64,000 bases of DNA from Saccharina japonica (taxonomy: Eukaryota; Sar; Phaeophyceae; Laminariales; Laminariaceae): positions 1 to 64,000 of the forward strand of contig MEHQ01003837.1 in assembly GCA_008828725.1 (NCBI GenBank), given 5' to 3'. This document shows positions 32,847 to 42,874 of the stretch, piece after piece. The position numbers were made by a program, and so were the translations under genes. The notes beneath the pieces were generated by a model, which saw only the letters and a list, made by a program, of their open reading frames with translations, was not told where the DNA came from and searched no databases. The first letter of the stretch is position 1. The number at the start of each line of letters is the position of its first letter.

Positions 32847-33426
32847 AATTAATATTCTTCGACTTTTTGCCCATGCACTGGCCGTGCGTTTCTTGCTACT
32901 ATTGATATTGGAATTAGTAACTTACTATTACTATTAAAGTTTCGTTGTGACCAAGCGGTAGATGTTACGGCTGTAGTTTTAGTTGTGGAGCTCTCGGCAT
33001 AACATGCATACTTCGTACGAGTACATACGTACGTACCTGGTATTGTACTGCAGTGCAGTAGTACCAGCTACAATATTTCCCGGGAAGTTTGCATGCTGAA
33101 GTATATATATACTTAAGTATGTACTTACTTTAGTTTAATTGTTGAGGGTGAGCGGCTGAAGACTGAAAACCCAAACCCTGTGCAAAAAGCACAGCAGTAG
33201 TATTTACTACCAGGTACGAGTATATTACATACTACCTGGTATGTATATGAGTAGTAGATGTGCTTATGTTCTGCGTGTGGTCCGTGTAATCCTGCCATGC
33301 ACCTGCAAACTCTGTACGAAGTATTAGGATTATTTCCCGCAACCTACTACAAACAACTGTGGTGTATACAGTGCATCACACCCTGCCCCCTCTGGTGTAT
33401 TTCCCCCCAGGTCGCCGTTGTTGTCT

Positions 33427-33512
33427 TGCCATTGTTAAGGTCTTAGTCCGTTGGGCTATACTGGTAAAAGGTTAACCAATCGCCTACCCGTACTAAGCCT
33501 TATAACACTCTC
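33427..33512 (-). repeat. Partial tRNA-like repeat
   Basis: GTTAAGGTCTTAGTCCGTTG GGCTATACTGGTAAAAGGTT is repeated at 33741-33785 with the same downstream CCTACCCGTACTAAGCC block. Only the D-arm-like half is present here. Confidence 0.65.
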
Positions 33513-33669
33513 CCCCCCTGGACCGGCGGGATATTCAGGACAGACCGGATATACGGGTCGTCGTGTCAAAGCCAATTGGCCTCGCGGTTCCAATGTTATG
33601 GGGACCCAGAGAGAGTATTTTTCAGGTTCTTGACATGAGGAATATAATTTAATTCACTTTTCTTTAAAA

Positions 33670-33818
33670 AGTGATTTCATGGTGTGGAGGTGAGATTCGA
33701 ACTCACGGCCAGCAACTCATGTCCTGCCGTCGTCGCCATATGTTAAGGTCTTAGTCCGTTGGGCTATACTGGTAAAAGGTTAACCGATCGCCTACCCGAA
33801 CTAAGCCTTATAACACCA
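33670..33818 (-). repeat. tRNA-like SINE head
   Basis: On the minus strand, TAGCCCAACGGACTAAG resembles an A box and D arm, and GTGAGTTCGAATCTCAC a T arm with B box GAGTTCGAATC, followed by CTCCACACCA. The expected 5' acceptor strand complementary to CTCCAC is missing, so this is a tRNA-derived repeat and not a working tRNA gene. A (CATC)n run follows at 33815-33840. Confidence 0.6.
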
Positions 33819-33924
33819 TCCATCCATCCATCCATCCATGTGATCGAAGGTCGGTACACCGCTGGTGGTTTTTACATACAGTATGATACAGACAGGCACA
33901 CAGACTCTTCTTGAAACAATTAAT

Positions 33925-34290
33925 TGCACCTCGGACAGATCATCGATTCCTACTTCATCCTCTAGATATTTCAGAGCAGACTACGTACATTCATTCATTC
34001 ATTCCCGATTTTCCTTGTTGTATGTACGAATGCTCGTACTCGTACGTACACCTACCTATTAATAGTGTATTAAGGGGCCCCTTAATACTGTATGTATGTA
34101 GTAAGCTGCAGTAGCTCATCATGTTGCCGGCTGGGACCCCTATAATCTGCAAGATCTATAATAGCACATGTTTCCGAGTTTCGGATCATCTGTACTGCTT
34201 ATTTATGTATGCAGATGCTGCACAACTTCTCACAACGACAGGTGAAAAAATAGATGCTCTAGATCATACTCTGCCCGAAGTGTGAAAACG
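33925..34290 (+). repeat. AGATCAT family dispersed repeat
   Basis: CACCTCGGACAGATCATCGA, GTAGCTCATCATGTTGCC, CCCTATAATCTGCAAGATC, GCACATGTTTCC and GATGCTCTAGATCATAC occur in the same order as in 11845-12125, interrupted by unique sequence around 33980-34095. Confidence 0.7.
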
Positions 34291-34417
34291 TGGACTCGAT
34301 GAAAAGTCAGAGGGGATATTTCATGTACATTCCCGGGTTTCCAATATGATATTTTTTATAAAAAAACAAGAATCTATCTGAAGAAAACAGAGAAAAATAC
34401 GCAAGCCCGCAAGTTTT

Positions 34418-34486
34418 CATTCTCTCAGATCGACACCGAGCTTCTCGTTGCAGAACGAGATGGCCATGCCGGCGAGATCATGCTGT
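34418..34486 (-). CDS. Candidate terminal exon of an unrecognised gene
   Basis: Read on the minus strand, a pyrimidine-rich stretch ending CCCGTGTCACAG is followed by an open segment encoding HDLAGMAISFCNEKLGVDLR, then E and a stop. The residue composition looks protein-like and the acceptor is good. Upstream (to about 34860 on the minus strand) all three frames are partly open, including MVPFLGEQLRAES in one of them, but no consistent exon chain or domain could be assigned. It could be a pseudogene or a chance ORF. Confidence 0.3.
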
Positions 34487-35359
34487 GACACGGGCAAAGG
34501 GGACCCCCCAACGCAGCAAGGTGAGCCACGCTTTCGGCCCGCAGTTGCTCGCCGAGGAACGGCACCATTGTCCGATCTGTTGCCGAAATTCGCTCCAACC
34601 GGCGGGGAGACAGAGAAGGAGAAGAAAATTTGCTGCTTGGTTTTGAGAGGAATTGGAAAAAGTGTGTCAAGCATGCGTCGACTTGCTTGCGCAGCATCCT
34701 GATAAGCGCACCCCATTTCCTCGTCGCGGATCCGCACAGAGCCCACGTATAGGATCCCTTTCCTTTGGCGTAACCCAACACCGCAAGAGGCAGTGCACAA
34801 CTCTTCGCGCCCCAACGAAAAACTCAGCAGCTCTCTCGAAGAAAAAGCTTGAGGCAACTCGCTTTTTACAGCAAAAGCAGTCGCTGAAAAAGAACGCTTA
34901 TTTCGGGACGAAACAGCAGTGTAAAATTATCAAACAACCCAAGCCTGCTTTTTGGCTACCCGCCCGTGCCTCGTGACACGACGACACGACCTGTCAAAAC
35001 CCGTGCAATTGGTGGGCTCGGGCTCGGCTGATGTGACCAGGGCACGTACTGCGCAGGGGCCAAAAAGGAAACAAACGAAGGCGGAGACTCGTCGGAATCT
35101 GGCGGTGCCAGTGACCTGATTGCCGCGGACCAGCTCGAGTGAGGAGCCAGCAGGCCTCCTCGCGATCGCGGATGAAGATATGCATACCGCACTGCCACAA
35201 CAACAGTAGTATTGATAGTAGTATAACTCCTGTACGACTCATCATGTGATATGTACGTACAACAAAACACAGCAGTAGTAAGCGTTTTAGCAGTACTGAG
35301 TACTCGTGTATGTATGGTCTGATACCAGGTACAACCATTAGTGTTGGATATCGGAGTAA

Positions 35360-35840
35360 AACTCAATTCCGATCCAATACGGGCCTAAACAATAAACAAC
35401 CGACCGCCAATAGGCAAACCGATATTTATCGGATCGGATCGGACCGCCAAAACAATCGATGCCGATACGATAACCGATATGCAACGCGATAACCGGGAAA
35501 TATCGTATGCCGTGGTACCGCCGAGGAGCACGTTACTTCTACTGCTGTACGTATACAAAAGTTGGAAGTCAGAATACGAACCGATTCCGATCCGATAAGG
35601 GCCTGAAATACCGATATCCATCATACAACCCGATATTTATCGGAACGGATTGAATCGGATCGCTTACGCCGCACACCTTCGATGCCGATACGATAAATCG
35701 ATCCGATAAGGGCCTTAAACACCGAGATCCGATAAACAACCTGATTTCGTTCGGATCGGATCGGATCGGATCGGATCGATAAAAATATTCGATGCCGATA
35801 CGATAAACGATACGCGAGACGGCACCACGGACATCTGAAA
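35360..35840. repeat. Diverged tandem repeat rich in CCGATACGATAA and GGATC
   Basis: Three diverged units share CCGATCCGATAAGGGCCTGA, CCCGATATTTATCGG and CGATGCCGATACGATAA. The third contains a perfect GGATC pentanucleotide run at about 35755-35780. No gene. Confidence 0.75.
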
Positions 35841-35849
35841 TACAGGTCG

Positions 35850-35932
35850 TGGTAAGTACGCGCGATCGAAGTATTACACTCAGCTAGCAAAGATGAGTTT
35901 CGACGAAATCCTCGAGCTCGCAGCTGTTGTTG
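35850..35932 (-). repeat. CAGCTG...GAGGATTTCGTC dispersed repeat, reverse
   Basis: CGCGCGATCGAAGTATTACA CTCAGCTAGCAAAGATGAG and TTTCGACGAAATCCTCGAGC are the complement of 23703-23775. Confidence 0.75.
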
Positions 35933-36634
35933 TTATCGTTTTTTTTTTCTAATATACTGTACTGCCGAGGAGCACGCACCCCCCCCCCCCCCCCCCCCCC
36001 CCCTCTCTTCTGGCACCTCCTCAATTCGAATTGTCCGCGTTTGACACTCCACACGGGGGCAGTAGAGCGATATTCCGATATCCCCCCACCCCACTCCTCA
36101 AAAGGTGTTATATGTTTGCATCGAACATCGGAGCACTAACTAACAAAAACAAATCCGATTTGATAATATAACAACCCATATGATTTCCGATGCATCTGAA
36201 CGTTCGATACGATGTCCAATAACGCTGAAGCAGTACTCGTACGTAGAATATAACCCCCAGAGGGCCCCCGGAGGCCGCTACTCGCGCAGGCCCCCCCGGA
36301 GTCAATTTTGAGTTTCTCTAGTGTATAGTCATTTCCAACCCCCTGATATATCATATCAGTATCTCCATTTTATCACTTGCATACTTGTAACTGGAATTTG
36401 TTCTTGCTCATACATACAGCAGTTGATATTTGGGATATTTGTACGTTCTTCAAGCAAGCGGTATATTATATTCTGTAAATATAATACTGCTGTTCATATA
36501 TATGCTCACATTTCAAACCCGTTTCACCGTTAGCTACACTGAACACACCCACACCCGTTTTGGGCACACGCGTACTTGGAAATAGACTAGGATCGTATTT
36601 TCAGTTTGAACAGGTTGAAAAAGTGCGCCCGCCA

Positions 36635-36738
36635 TTTATTATTATTATCTTCGCCATCCGACAATGTGCAGCATGATCTTCAGCGTTGATCACTCATAAA
36701 ATTCCGAAAAGCAGAAAACGCCCGCCATTTATTGTTGT
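36635..36738 (+). repeat. CCATCCGACAATGTGCAGCA dispersed repeat, partial
   Basis: TTATTATTATTATCTTCGCC, CATCCGACAATGTGCAGCAT and GATCTTCAGCGTTGATCACT. The full-length relatives are at 50590-50815 (reverse) and 63325-63552. Confidence 0.8.
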
Positions 36739-37309
36739 TTGTCACGCGTGTATGGTACCAGGTACTTGTTTTTCTATTTTAACACTCCCGAGCATGATCC
36801 CCACTTCCAACCTACTCCTTCCTTGCCCTACAAACGTATACATAACGTGCATCCGACACAGGTGATGACTGCCAAAGCAGGACGAGGAGGACTGGCAGCA
36901 CCGAGTGCGAGGTAAGCTATACACTGCTGCATATTTACACTACTCTACTCTGCAGTATTTAGGATTCATAGTAAGTAGCACGCCCCCCCTCGTGAACGAA
37001 GGCCCCCATACTGTTGTACTGCTGTATTGTCGCGCCACCGATTATTCTTTATTAATGGTATGATAGTGCCGTAAAACATATTGCTTCACGCGCGTCCTTT
37101 AAAAACAAAGCAGGCATACCGCAGTATAGCTAATAATGAGGCGCGGCCGAGAGCGACAAGCCCTAGACCGTTTTTTTCGAGAGACTCCCTGGTAGCAAGG
37201 AAGGGTAACAGTAAGCAGAGTGATGTAGGTCGTTCGCTATCACCGCAGAAACCATCGTACACTAAATCCAAGTACTTTGTCCCCAAAACCGTGGGCGCAG
37301 TTTTTTTTT

Positions 37310-37631
37310 TGCCCATCCATTTCATATCTTCACCCTTATTTTCTCTCTCCCTCTTTGGTTGTAACTCAGATCCGGGGTCACTAAGTAGGCTCTTCTTCCC
37401 CCTCCCCACTACGGTACGTGCCTTGCATTTTTATCGCGAGAATATTTTAGCAAGTTCTTCCCTCGTCGACTTGCGTCGGATTCCGCCTACCCACGCCACG
37501 AAGGCGCTCTCAGCAATTGGTTCCTTTTTATTGTTTCAAATAAAGTCAAAATCTCTCACCACGGTGGGATTTGAACTCGGGTACCAATGCTAGTAGCCTT
37601 TAAAGCTGACCACTAGTCTACCGGGGCGACC
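37310..37631 (-). mobile_element. tRNA-derived SINE
   Basis: On the minus strand it starts CGCCCCGGTAGACTAGTGG (A-box-like), then GAGTTCAAATCCC (B-box-like), a body with CAATTGCTGAGAGCGCC, TCTCGCGATAAAAATGCAAG, GAAGAGCCTACTTAGTGACC and GGATCTGAGTTAC, and ends ATGAAATGGATGGGC followed by an A-run. Internal Pol III boxes plus an A-tail define a tRNA-derived SINE. Other copies: 38381-38722, 41497-41800, 17862-18060 and 11588-11815. Confidence 0.85.
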
Positions 37632-37664
37632 GTATGTAAAGCGGAAATAGGCAACCAAAGTGGC

Positions 37665-37965
37665 TACGAATTGATAGTGTTTGCTGGGGTGGCCGGGGTG
37701 TTTTTATCATTTTTTGTTTCGCCAGAGGGCGCTTACTCCAGAGCCCACCCGTTTTCGCTGAGAACAGCGCCCCGGGGCGTTTACTAGCAGTATTACGATA
37801 TATAATGCTCGATTTGAGAGGATTTCCAACACACAATAATTGCTTTTCCGTAGAGGAGACACTACGCCAAGTTGGCGTGCGGCATGAAATGTAAATATCG
37901 CCCGCATGCAACTCCAGTTACGTTTGCGTTACCGTTATACCTGTATCGTACATACATCATTGTGC
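37665..37965. repeat. Dispersed repeat with GGGGCGTTTACT and TAGAGG(A/G)GAC blocks
   Basis: GGGGTGGCCGGGGTGTTTTT, GGGCGCTTACTCC, GCGCCCCGGGGCGTTTACTA, GTAGAGGAGACACTACGCCA and CATGCAACTCCAGTTA. The same blocks occur at 41330-41500 and 41805-41965, where a SINE separates them. Confidence 0.75.
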
Positions 37966-38380
37966 AACTATTCGTTTTTGGTTCGATCTGAAACGTCTAA
38001 AAATTGCGTGAAGGGGCCTCGCCGGCCAAATTGTACTCCTGCATGTTTTTGTCAACCCATTGTTTTGCAAAAAATGTCTTTTCTGCAGCAACCATACTGT
38101 TTCCAGTATAATATTGGCCTATGGAACACGCCTTAAGGAAAACCGCATATTGCCTCTCGAGCCAAACCTGTTGAGCGCATCCGTCCGATCTTAGAAGAAA
38201 GCCAACGTCCACCCTTCCAAGCTTTTTATAACCAGTAGATCACTAAAAAGTACGTCTTGTTGTGTTGCTATCCCTGCAGTTTGGTAATTGTTCAGCCCCT
38301 AACCCGTAGAGCTACTGGACATTGCGGCGCTGGTGCTTTACGGAACGCGGGGTTCCGTTAGAGGCTAGCAGCTGTCGGTA

Positions 38381-38722
38381 TGTTTTTTTTTTTTGCATCC
38401 CATTTATATTATCTTCGCCCTTCTTTTCTCTCTCCCTCTTTAGTCGTAACTCAGATCCGGGGTCACTAAGTAGGCTCTTCTCCCCCCTCCCCAAAATGGT
38501 ACGTGCCTTGCATTTTTATCGCGAAAAGATTTCAACACTTTCTTCCCTCGTCGACTTGCGTCGGATGCCGCCTATCCACACGCCACGATGGCGCTCTCAG
38601 CAATTGGTTCCCTTTTATTTTTTCAAATAAAGTCAAAATCTCACCACGATGAGGTTTGAACTCGGGTACCAATGCTATTGATAGTAGTCTTTGAAGCTGA
38701 CCCCTAGTCTACCGGGGCGGCG
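38381..38722 (-). mobile_element. tRNA-derived SINE
   Basis: Minus-strand head CCGCCCCGGTAGACTAGGGG and GAGTTCAAACCTC, with a 9-base insertion (TATCAATAG) in the tRNA-like part, the same body as 37310-37631 and a terminal run of 12 A after GGGATGC. Confidence 0.85.
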
Positions 38723-39283
38723 ACCGGCTATGGTATGCGAGTGCTTGGCCTTGTCGCCGAAGTTCAATGTTAAGCAACATCGGTGGCGCGGGAACTCGTA
38801 CGTTTTTGTAAGTTGACCAATAATAGATGGCGGATTGTTTTTGTTTTGTTTTTTGTAGCGTTCGTCTCTTAGGCGTTTTTCGGCGCCAGAGTTACAGTAG
38901 TAGTTATCTGACAGGTGATACCAAAACGGTTGCTGTGAATTGTGAATACAAGCTTTGTTCAAACATACCCGTAATAAAGCGAGTAGACGCCCCTATCGTA
39001 TGAAACGCCCAGGGGAGCTATTTCTACGTAGCGAAAATGGGGGGGAAAATATGGAGTAAACGCCCCTGTTTTCAAAGAAAAAAATGTGAAGGATACTCAT
39101 GACAGAGAAATGGCACACCATAACAAAAACGCTCAAAACGCCCCGGCCACACAGTAAACGCCCCCCCCCATATCATTTTGCTCCCCCCTATAAATATATT
39201 ATATATTGGCGTCGGTTGGCAACGACGCTGTAAAACACGCCACTCGCTGCGTGAGCTAGACAACCAGGGTGCCGTTTTTTTTT

Positions 39284-39530
39284 TTTCCGAAGCAGGCAAG
39301 GGGGTCGATTGCATAAGAAAGTTGATACTGGTATGTGGGTAGGAGGTGATACACATGTTTTGCGCAACAGCAAAACAGAGAAATTCAGACGAGGACAGAG
39401 AACCACACATGTTTTCGTAGACGCTCTGCCTTTTAAAAGCAATTTGCCACTTTAGTCACTCGAACGAGAACTACCGTGCTATCATGTATCGGAGTGTGAT
39501 TGATGTGTACACGCTCGGTGGGTGGGTGGG
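39284..39530 (+). repeat. First of two near-identical 247 bp direct repeats
   Basis: TCCGAAGCAGGCAAGGGGGT through GAGTGTGATTGATGTGTACA CGCTCGGTGGGTGGG recurs at 39678-39925 without any difference noticed. The 147 bp between them holds a C-tailed repeat fragment. Confidence 0.95.
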
Positions 39531-39612
39531 TGTCCCGGCATTGTAGGGATGCGAGGGTCTATGGTCATATGACTACGGCCGTGCACAACATGAGTACACC
39601 CCCCCCCCCATA
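39528..39612 (+). repeat. C-tailed dispersed repeat, 3' fragment
   Basis: GTCCCGGCATTGTAGGGATG CGAGGGTCTATGGTCATATG and ACATGAGTACACC followed by a C-run, joined directly to GTGGGTGGGT. Confidence 0.85.
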
Positions 39613-39677
39613 TCATTTTGTAGGGTAAACTCGTCGGGGCTAAGCTGGCAAGTCGCTTGCGTGTGGTGTATGGATTT

Positions 39678-39925
39678 ATTTCCGAAGCAGGCAAGGGGGT
39701 CGATTGCATAAGAAAGTTGATACTGGTATGTGGGTAGGAGGTGATACACATGTTTTGCGCAACAGCAAAACAGAGAAATTCAGACGAGGACAGAGAACCA
39801 CACATGTTTTCGTAGACGCTCTGCCTTTTAAAAGCAATTTGCCACTTTAGTCACTCGAACGAGAACTACCGTGCTATCATGTATCGGAGTGTGATTGATG
39901 TGTACACGCTCGGTGGGTGGGTGGG
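39678..39925 (+). repeat. Second 247 bp direct repeat
   Basis: Copy of 39284-39530. A diverged inverted relative lies at about 41085-41295, so this copy and that one bracket the inverted PHD pseudogene pair. Confidence 0.95.
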
Positions 39926-39944
39926 TGGGTGGGTGGGGTAGGGG

Positions 39945-40450
39945 GGAGGATCCTAGGTTTGCGTACATATTGCTCCCTTTGACTCTTGAGCGGGACTCGC
40001 GAGATGCAAACAGGCACTAAGAGGGAGCGGTGCCAAGAGTCTCTCGACAGCGTTCGCTCTTATTTCCTGGGTGCGTATCGGGAGACTCGCTGCGGAGGCA
40101 CATCTAGCACCACGCCTGCCAACCATGCATGATCTTTCCCTTGCCCCCGAAGAAAGGGTGGACGCCCTCATCGGTCGCGCCCCTGATCCCGCCGGGGTTT
40201 CGTCGGCACAAAACTCAGGGGTTGGCCCGCTCGGCTTGGAGTCGTACCCCGCGCATCGGTCGGTTGCATGAGCGGCAGCAAGCGTCGGACCTGTGCTTCA
40301 CGTTGGTCTTACAGGCATAACGGAGGGTGTCAGGGAGTACGCTATGGGCGGAGACAGGGGCCAAGCCCGGGACAAGGCCTGACGAGCGCTTGCACTGCTG
40401 CTGTGCGGTGCTGCCCTGTACGTCGGTAACGTACGGGGGGGGGCTACGGA
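39945..40450 (-). pseudogene. Broken PHD-finger gene copy, minus strand
   Basis: Its reverse complement follows the intact gene at 42900-43290: ACGTACAGGGCAGC, GCCTCTGT..CC, the segment encoding CKTNVKHRSDACCRSCNR, TTTTGTGCCGACG..CCCCGGC, GGGCGTCCACCCTTTCTTC and GGGGCAAGGGAAAGATCATG. Frames are interrupted between blocks. The 3' part has been replaced by a motif (GGGACTCGCGAGATGCAAAC) not found in the intact gene. Confidence 0.75.
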
Positions 40451-40499
40451 ATCCGTCGTCAGATTTCGTTGTTACAAAATCAGACAACGGGTTCCGTAG

Positions 40500-40880
40500 C
40501 CCCATCTCTATGTTACCGACGTACAGGGCAGAGCCGCACAGCAGCAGTGCAAGTGCTCGTCAGGTCTTGTCCCGGGCTTGGCCCCTGTCTCCGCCCAAAG
40601 GTTACCCTCTGACACCCTCCGCCATGCCTTGAGGATAAACGGGACGCAAGTCCGACGCAAGCTGCCGGGCATGCAACCGAATATATTCACTCCCGATGCG
40701 CGCGGCACGGCTCGAAGTTGAGCGGGCCACCCTCTCCCTGGCTGGGTTTTGTGCCGGCTGCTGCCCCGGCGGGACCAGGGGCGCGAGCGATGAGGGGGTT
40801 CACCCTTTTTTATATATAATATTTGGCTGGCGTACATGGTGCTCCCTTTGACTTCACAGCGGGACTCGCGAGATGCAAAC
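40500..40880 (+). pseudogene. Broken PHD-finger gene copy, plus strand
   Basis: GACGTACAGGGCAGAGCCGC, CCCCTGTCTCCGCCC, TCCGACGCAAGCTGCCGGGC ATGCAACCG, GCGGGCCACCCTCTCCCTGG CTGGGTTTTGTGCCGGCTGC and GGGGGTTCACCCTTTTTT parallel the intact gene. The zinc-ligand pattern is damaged and the frame is broken. It faces away from the copy at 39945-40450, and the two form an inverted repeat with a short centre at about 40450-40500. Confidence 0.75.
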
Positions 40881-41084
40881 AGGTACTAAGAGGGAGCGGT
40901 GCCAAGAGTCTCTTGGCAGCGCTCGCTCTCATTTCCTGGGTGAGTATCGGGAGACTCGCTGTGGAGGCAAAGGGAGCACCATGTACGCTAACCTAGGACG
41001 ACGCCTCCGCCCCCCCCCCCCCCCCCCACCCACCCGGCGTATTGATTGAACCAGTAAGCGAGCCCATCATCATCGCGTACACAT

Positions 41085-41295
41085 CAACCATCACGAGCTG
41101 ATATATACGTCACACCCCGATTCATGATAGCACGGTAGTCCTCGTTCGGGTGGCTGGGTGACAAATTGATTTCAAAAGGCAGAGCGTCTACGAAAACAGG
41201 TGCGGTTCTCTGTCCTCGTCTGATTTCGTCTGTTTTGCTGTTGCGCAAAACACGTACCTCCTACCCACACATCAAAATTCCTGTGAAAAACTCCC
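41085..41295 (-). repeat. Inverted, diverged copy of the 247 bp repeat
   Basis: GATAGCACGGTAGTCCTCGT TCG, AAAAGGCAGAGCGTCTACGA AAACA, GTTCTCTGTCCTCGTCTGA and CAACAGCAAAA in complement match 39678-39925. A C-run of about 18 bases lies at 41010-41027. Confidence 0.75.
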
Positions 41296-41329
41296 CCTTG
41301 CCAGCTTGGCCCCGGGGTGTCCACCCCAA

Positions 41330-41965
41330 TGCTTTGAAAGAGGGGGTGTTTTCTATGGCCGGGGCGTTTTTCGCATTTTTGTTCTATCATAGCAGGGGGC
41401 GTTTACTCCGGATGTTTCCCGTTTTTGCCAGAAATAGCGTCCCGGAGCATCTACTGGCAATATTACGGTATATATATGTAATGTTTGATTCGAGAGTCGC
41501 CCTGACGGTCTAGTGGTACCCTCGAATGCTACTAAGAGTTGGTTGCCGGGGTTCAACTCTCACGTGGGTCGGACTTCTGAGTTTCGTTGCAAAAACAAAC
41601 AAAAAAAGGACTCAACTGCTGAGAGCACCTAGTAGCGTGAGTAGGCAAGGGTTGAAGTCTTGTCGCGATAAAAAATCAAGGCAAAAAAAACGTAGTGGGG
41701 GAGGAGGGAGAAGAGCCTACTCTGTGGCCCCGGATCTGAGTTACGACTAAGAAGGAGAGAGAAAGGACGGTCGAAGATTATAAATGGTATGAGAAAAGAG
41801 AAACAAATGTGTTCCCAATATATATAATGGAGGCATTTCCTTAGAGGGGACGCTACGCCAATTTGTGGTACGGCAAGAAATATCAATGCTGTTGCCCACC
41901 TGCAACTCCAGTTAATTTTCTTTTTGTTACCGTTCCCTGTAAAACACGTATACGAGTATACACCC
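41330..41965. repeat. Dispersed repeat split by a SINE insertion
   Basis: The left part (41330-41500) and right part (41805-41965) match 37665-37810 and 37811-37965 in order. The 300 bp between them is a tRNA-derived SINE, giving a clear relative age: the repeat was present before the SINE. Confidence 0.75.
41497..41800 (+). mobile_element. tRNA-derived SINE inserted in another repeat
   Basis: Head GTCGCCCTGACGGTCTAGTG GTA (A-box-like) and GGGGTTCAACTCTC (B-box-like), body with CAACTGCTGAGAGCACC, TGTCGCGATAAAAAATC, GAAGAGCCTACTCTGTGGCC and GGATCTGAGTTACGACTAAG. The head differs from the copies at 37.6 and 38.7 kb, which suggests a distinct tRNA-like source or subfamily. Confidence 0.8.
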
Positions 41966-42019
41966 CTGTGAAAAACGATTTTTTGGTGAGATCTTAAACG
42001 CTCAAAAACGGCCCTAAGA

Positions 42020-42245
42020 AAACTGCGGACGTCGGGCAGATCACCGATCCCCACGTAATGATCTCTTCATAGCTCATGTTGCCTGGTGGAAACGGTATAA
42101 TCTGCATGACCTATTGGTAGCACATGTTTCCTGAGGTAGATACATACGTATTTCATTTTCAGATCCGTCGCATCATGTTATAACAGGAGGTTATGAATAG
42201 GGATCCAGACGATCTATATACAGTAGTGGATCGCAATCTATACAT
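42020..42245 (+). repeat. AGATCAT family dispersed repeat
   Basis: GTCGGGCAGATCACCGATCC, ATAGCTCATGTTGCC, ACGGTATAATCTGCATGACC, GCACATGTTTCCTGAG and CCAGACGATCTATATACAG occur in the family order. Confidence 0.7.
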
Positions 42246-42874
42246 ATACGGCGTGCGAAAACGCGCGCGTGTGTGTGTTTTTTTACATCGTTTCTGAATG
42301 CTTCAAAAATAACCAGTCGCCGCTTTCCTCAACTTTCCTCACTCTTAGCACCTCGCCAATCGACTGCTGGGCATAGTCGCGTTAGGAGGGATACGAATAG
42401 TTTACATAGCAGTGGTCGGAGCAAAACTCCACGGGGGGCAGACTCGAGAGCATGGGAGTGGTAAATAAACTGTAGAGCGTACGGAGAGCGTGCAGGCTGA
42501 GGCGAAAGTGTGTTGGGAAAGGGAGTGGAATGGGCGGCGGGTTTGAAGCGTTTGGTGTGACGGAGGCGTGTTTTTTACACTATTTTCTTTATTACGTATT
42601 TCGTATGGTATGTGCAGTGCAAAAAACAGTATCTCGCAGGTTGTGCGTGTTTATTGTGGTATATACCTGCCGTTTTGTTTTTCTGCTGGAGCAGCGTTTT
42701 ATATAGCTACAACAGTGAGTATATGATTAGTACCTCGCAGATTGTGTGCATTTATGGTGGTGTATGTATATACATACTGCTGCATGCATACCGGTGCATT
42801 TTTTCTTTTGCAGCAGGGTTTTTACGCATTGCATGTCTGTAACTTGGTTGCGTTATCAACCAGACAAAGGCTGA
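42246..42874. other. No gene recognised; upstream of the PHD gene
   Basis: GT-rich and T-rich sequence without repeats that I recognise. Any 5' exon of the PHD gene should be here or further upstream, but no start codon with a good donor could be fixed. Confidence 0.4.

Noticed and set aside
33676-33763. Functional tRNA gene on the minus strand
   Set aside because: D-arm-like and T-arm-like parts exist, but the 5' acceptor strand does not pair with CTCCAC, and half of it is duplicated at 33427. It fits a SINE head better.
39284-39925. LTR pair of a small retrotransposon
   Set aside because: The 247 bp direct repeats enclose only about 150 bases with no primer site or polypurine tract seen, and a third copy is inverted; a local duplication is simpler.
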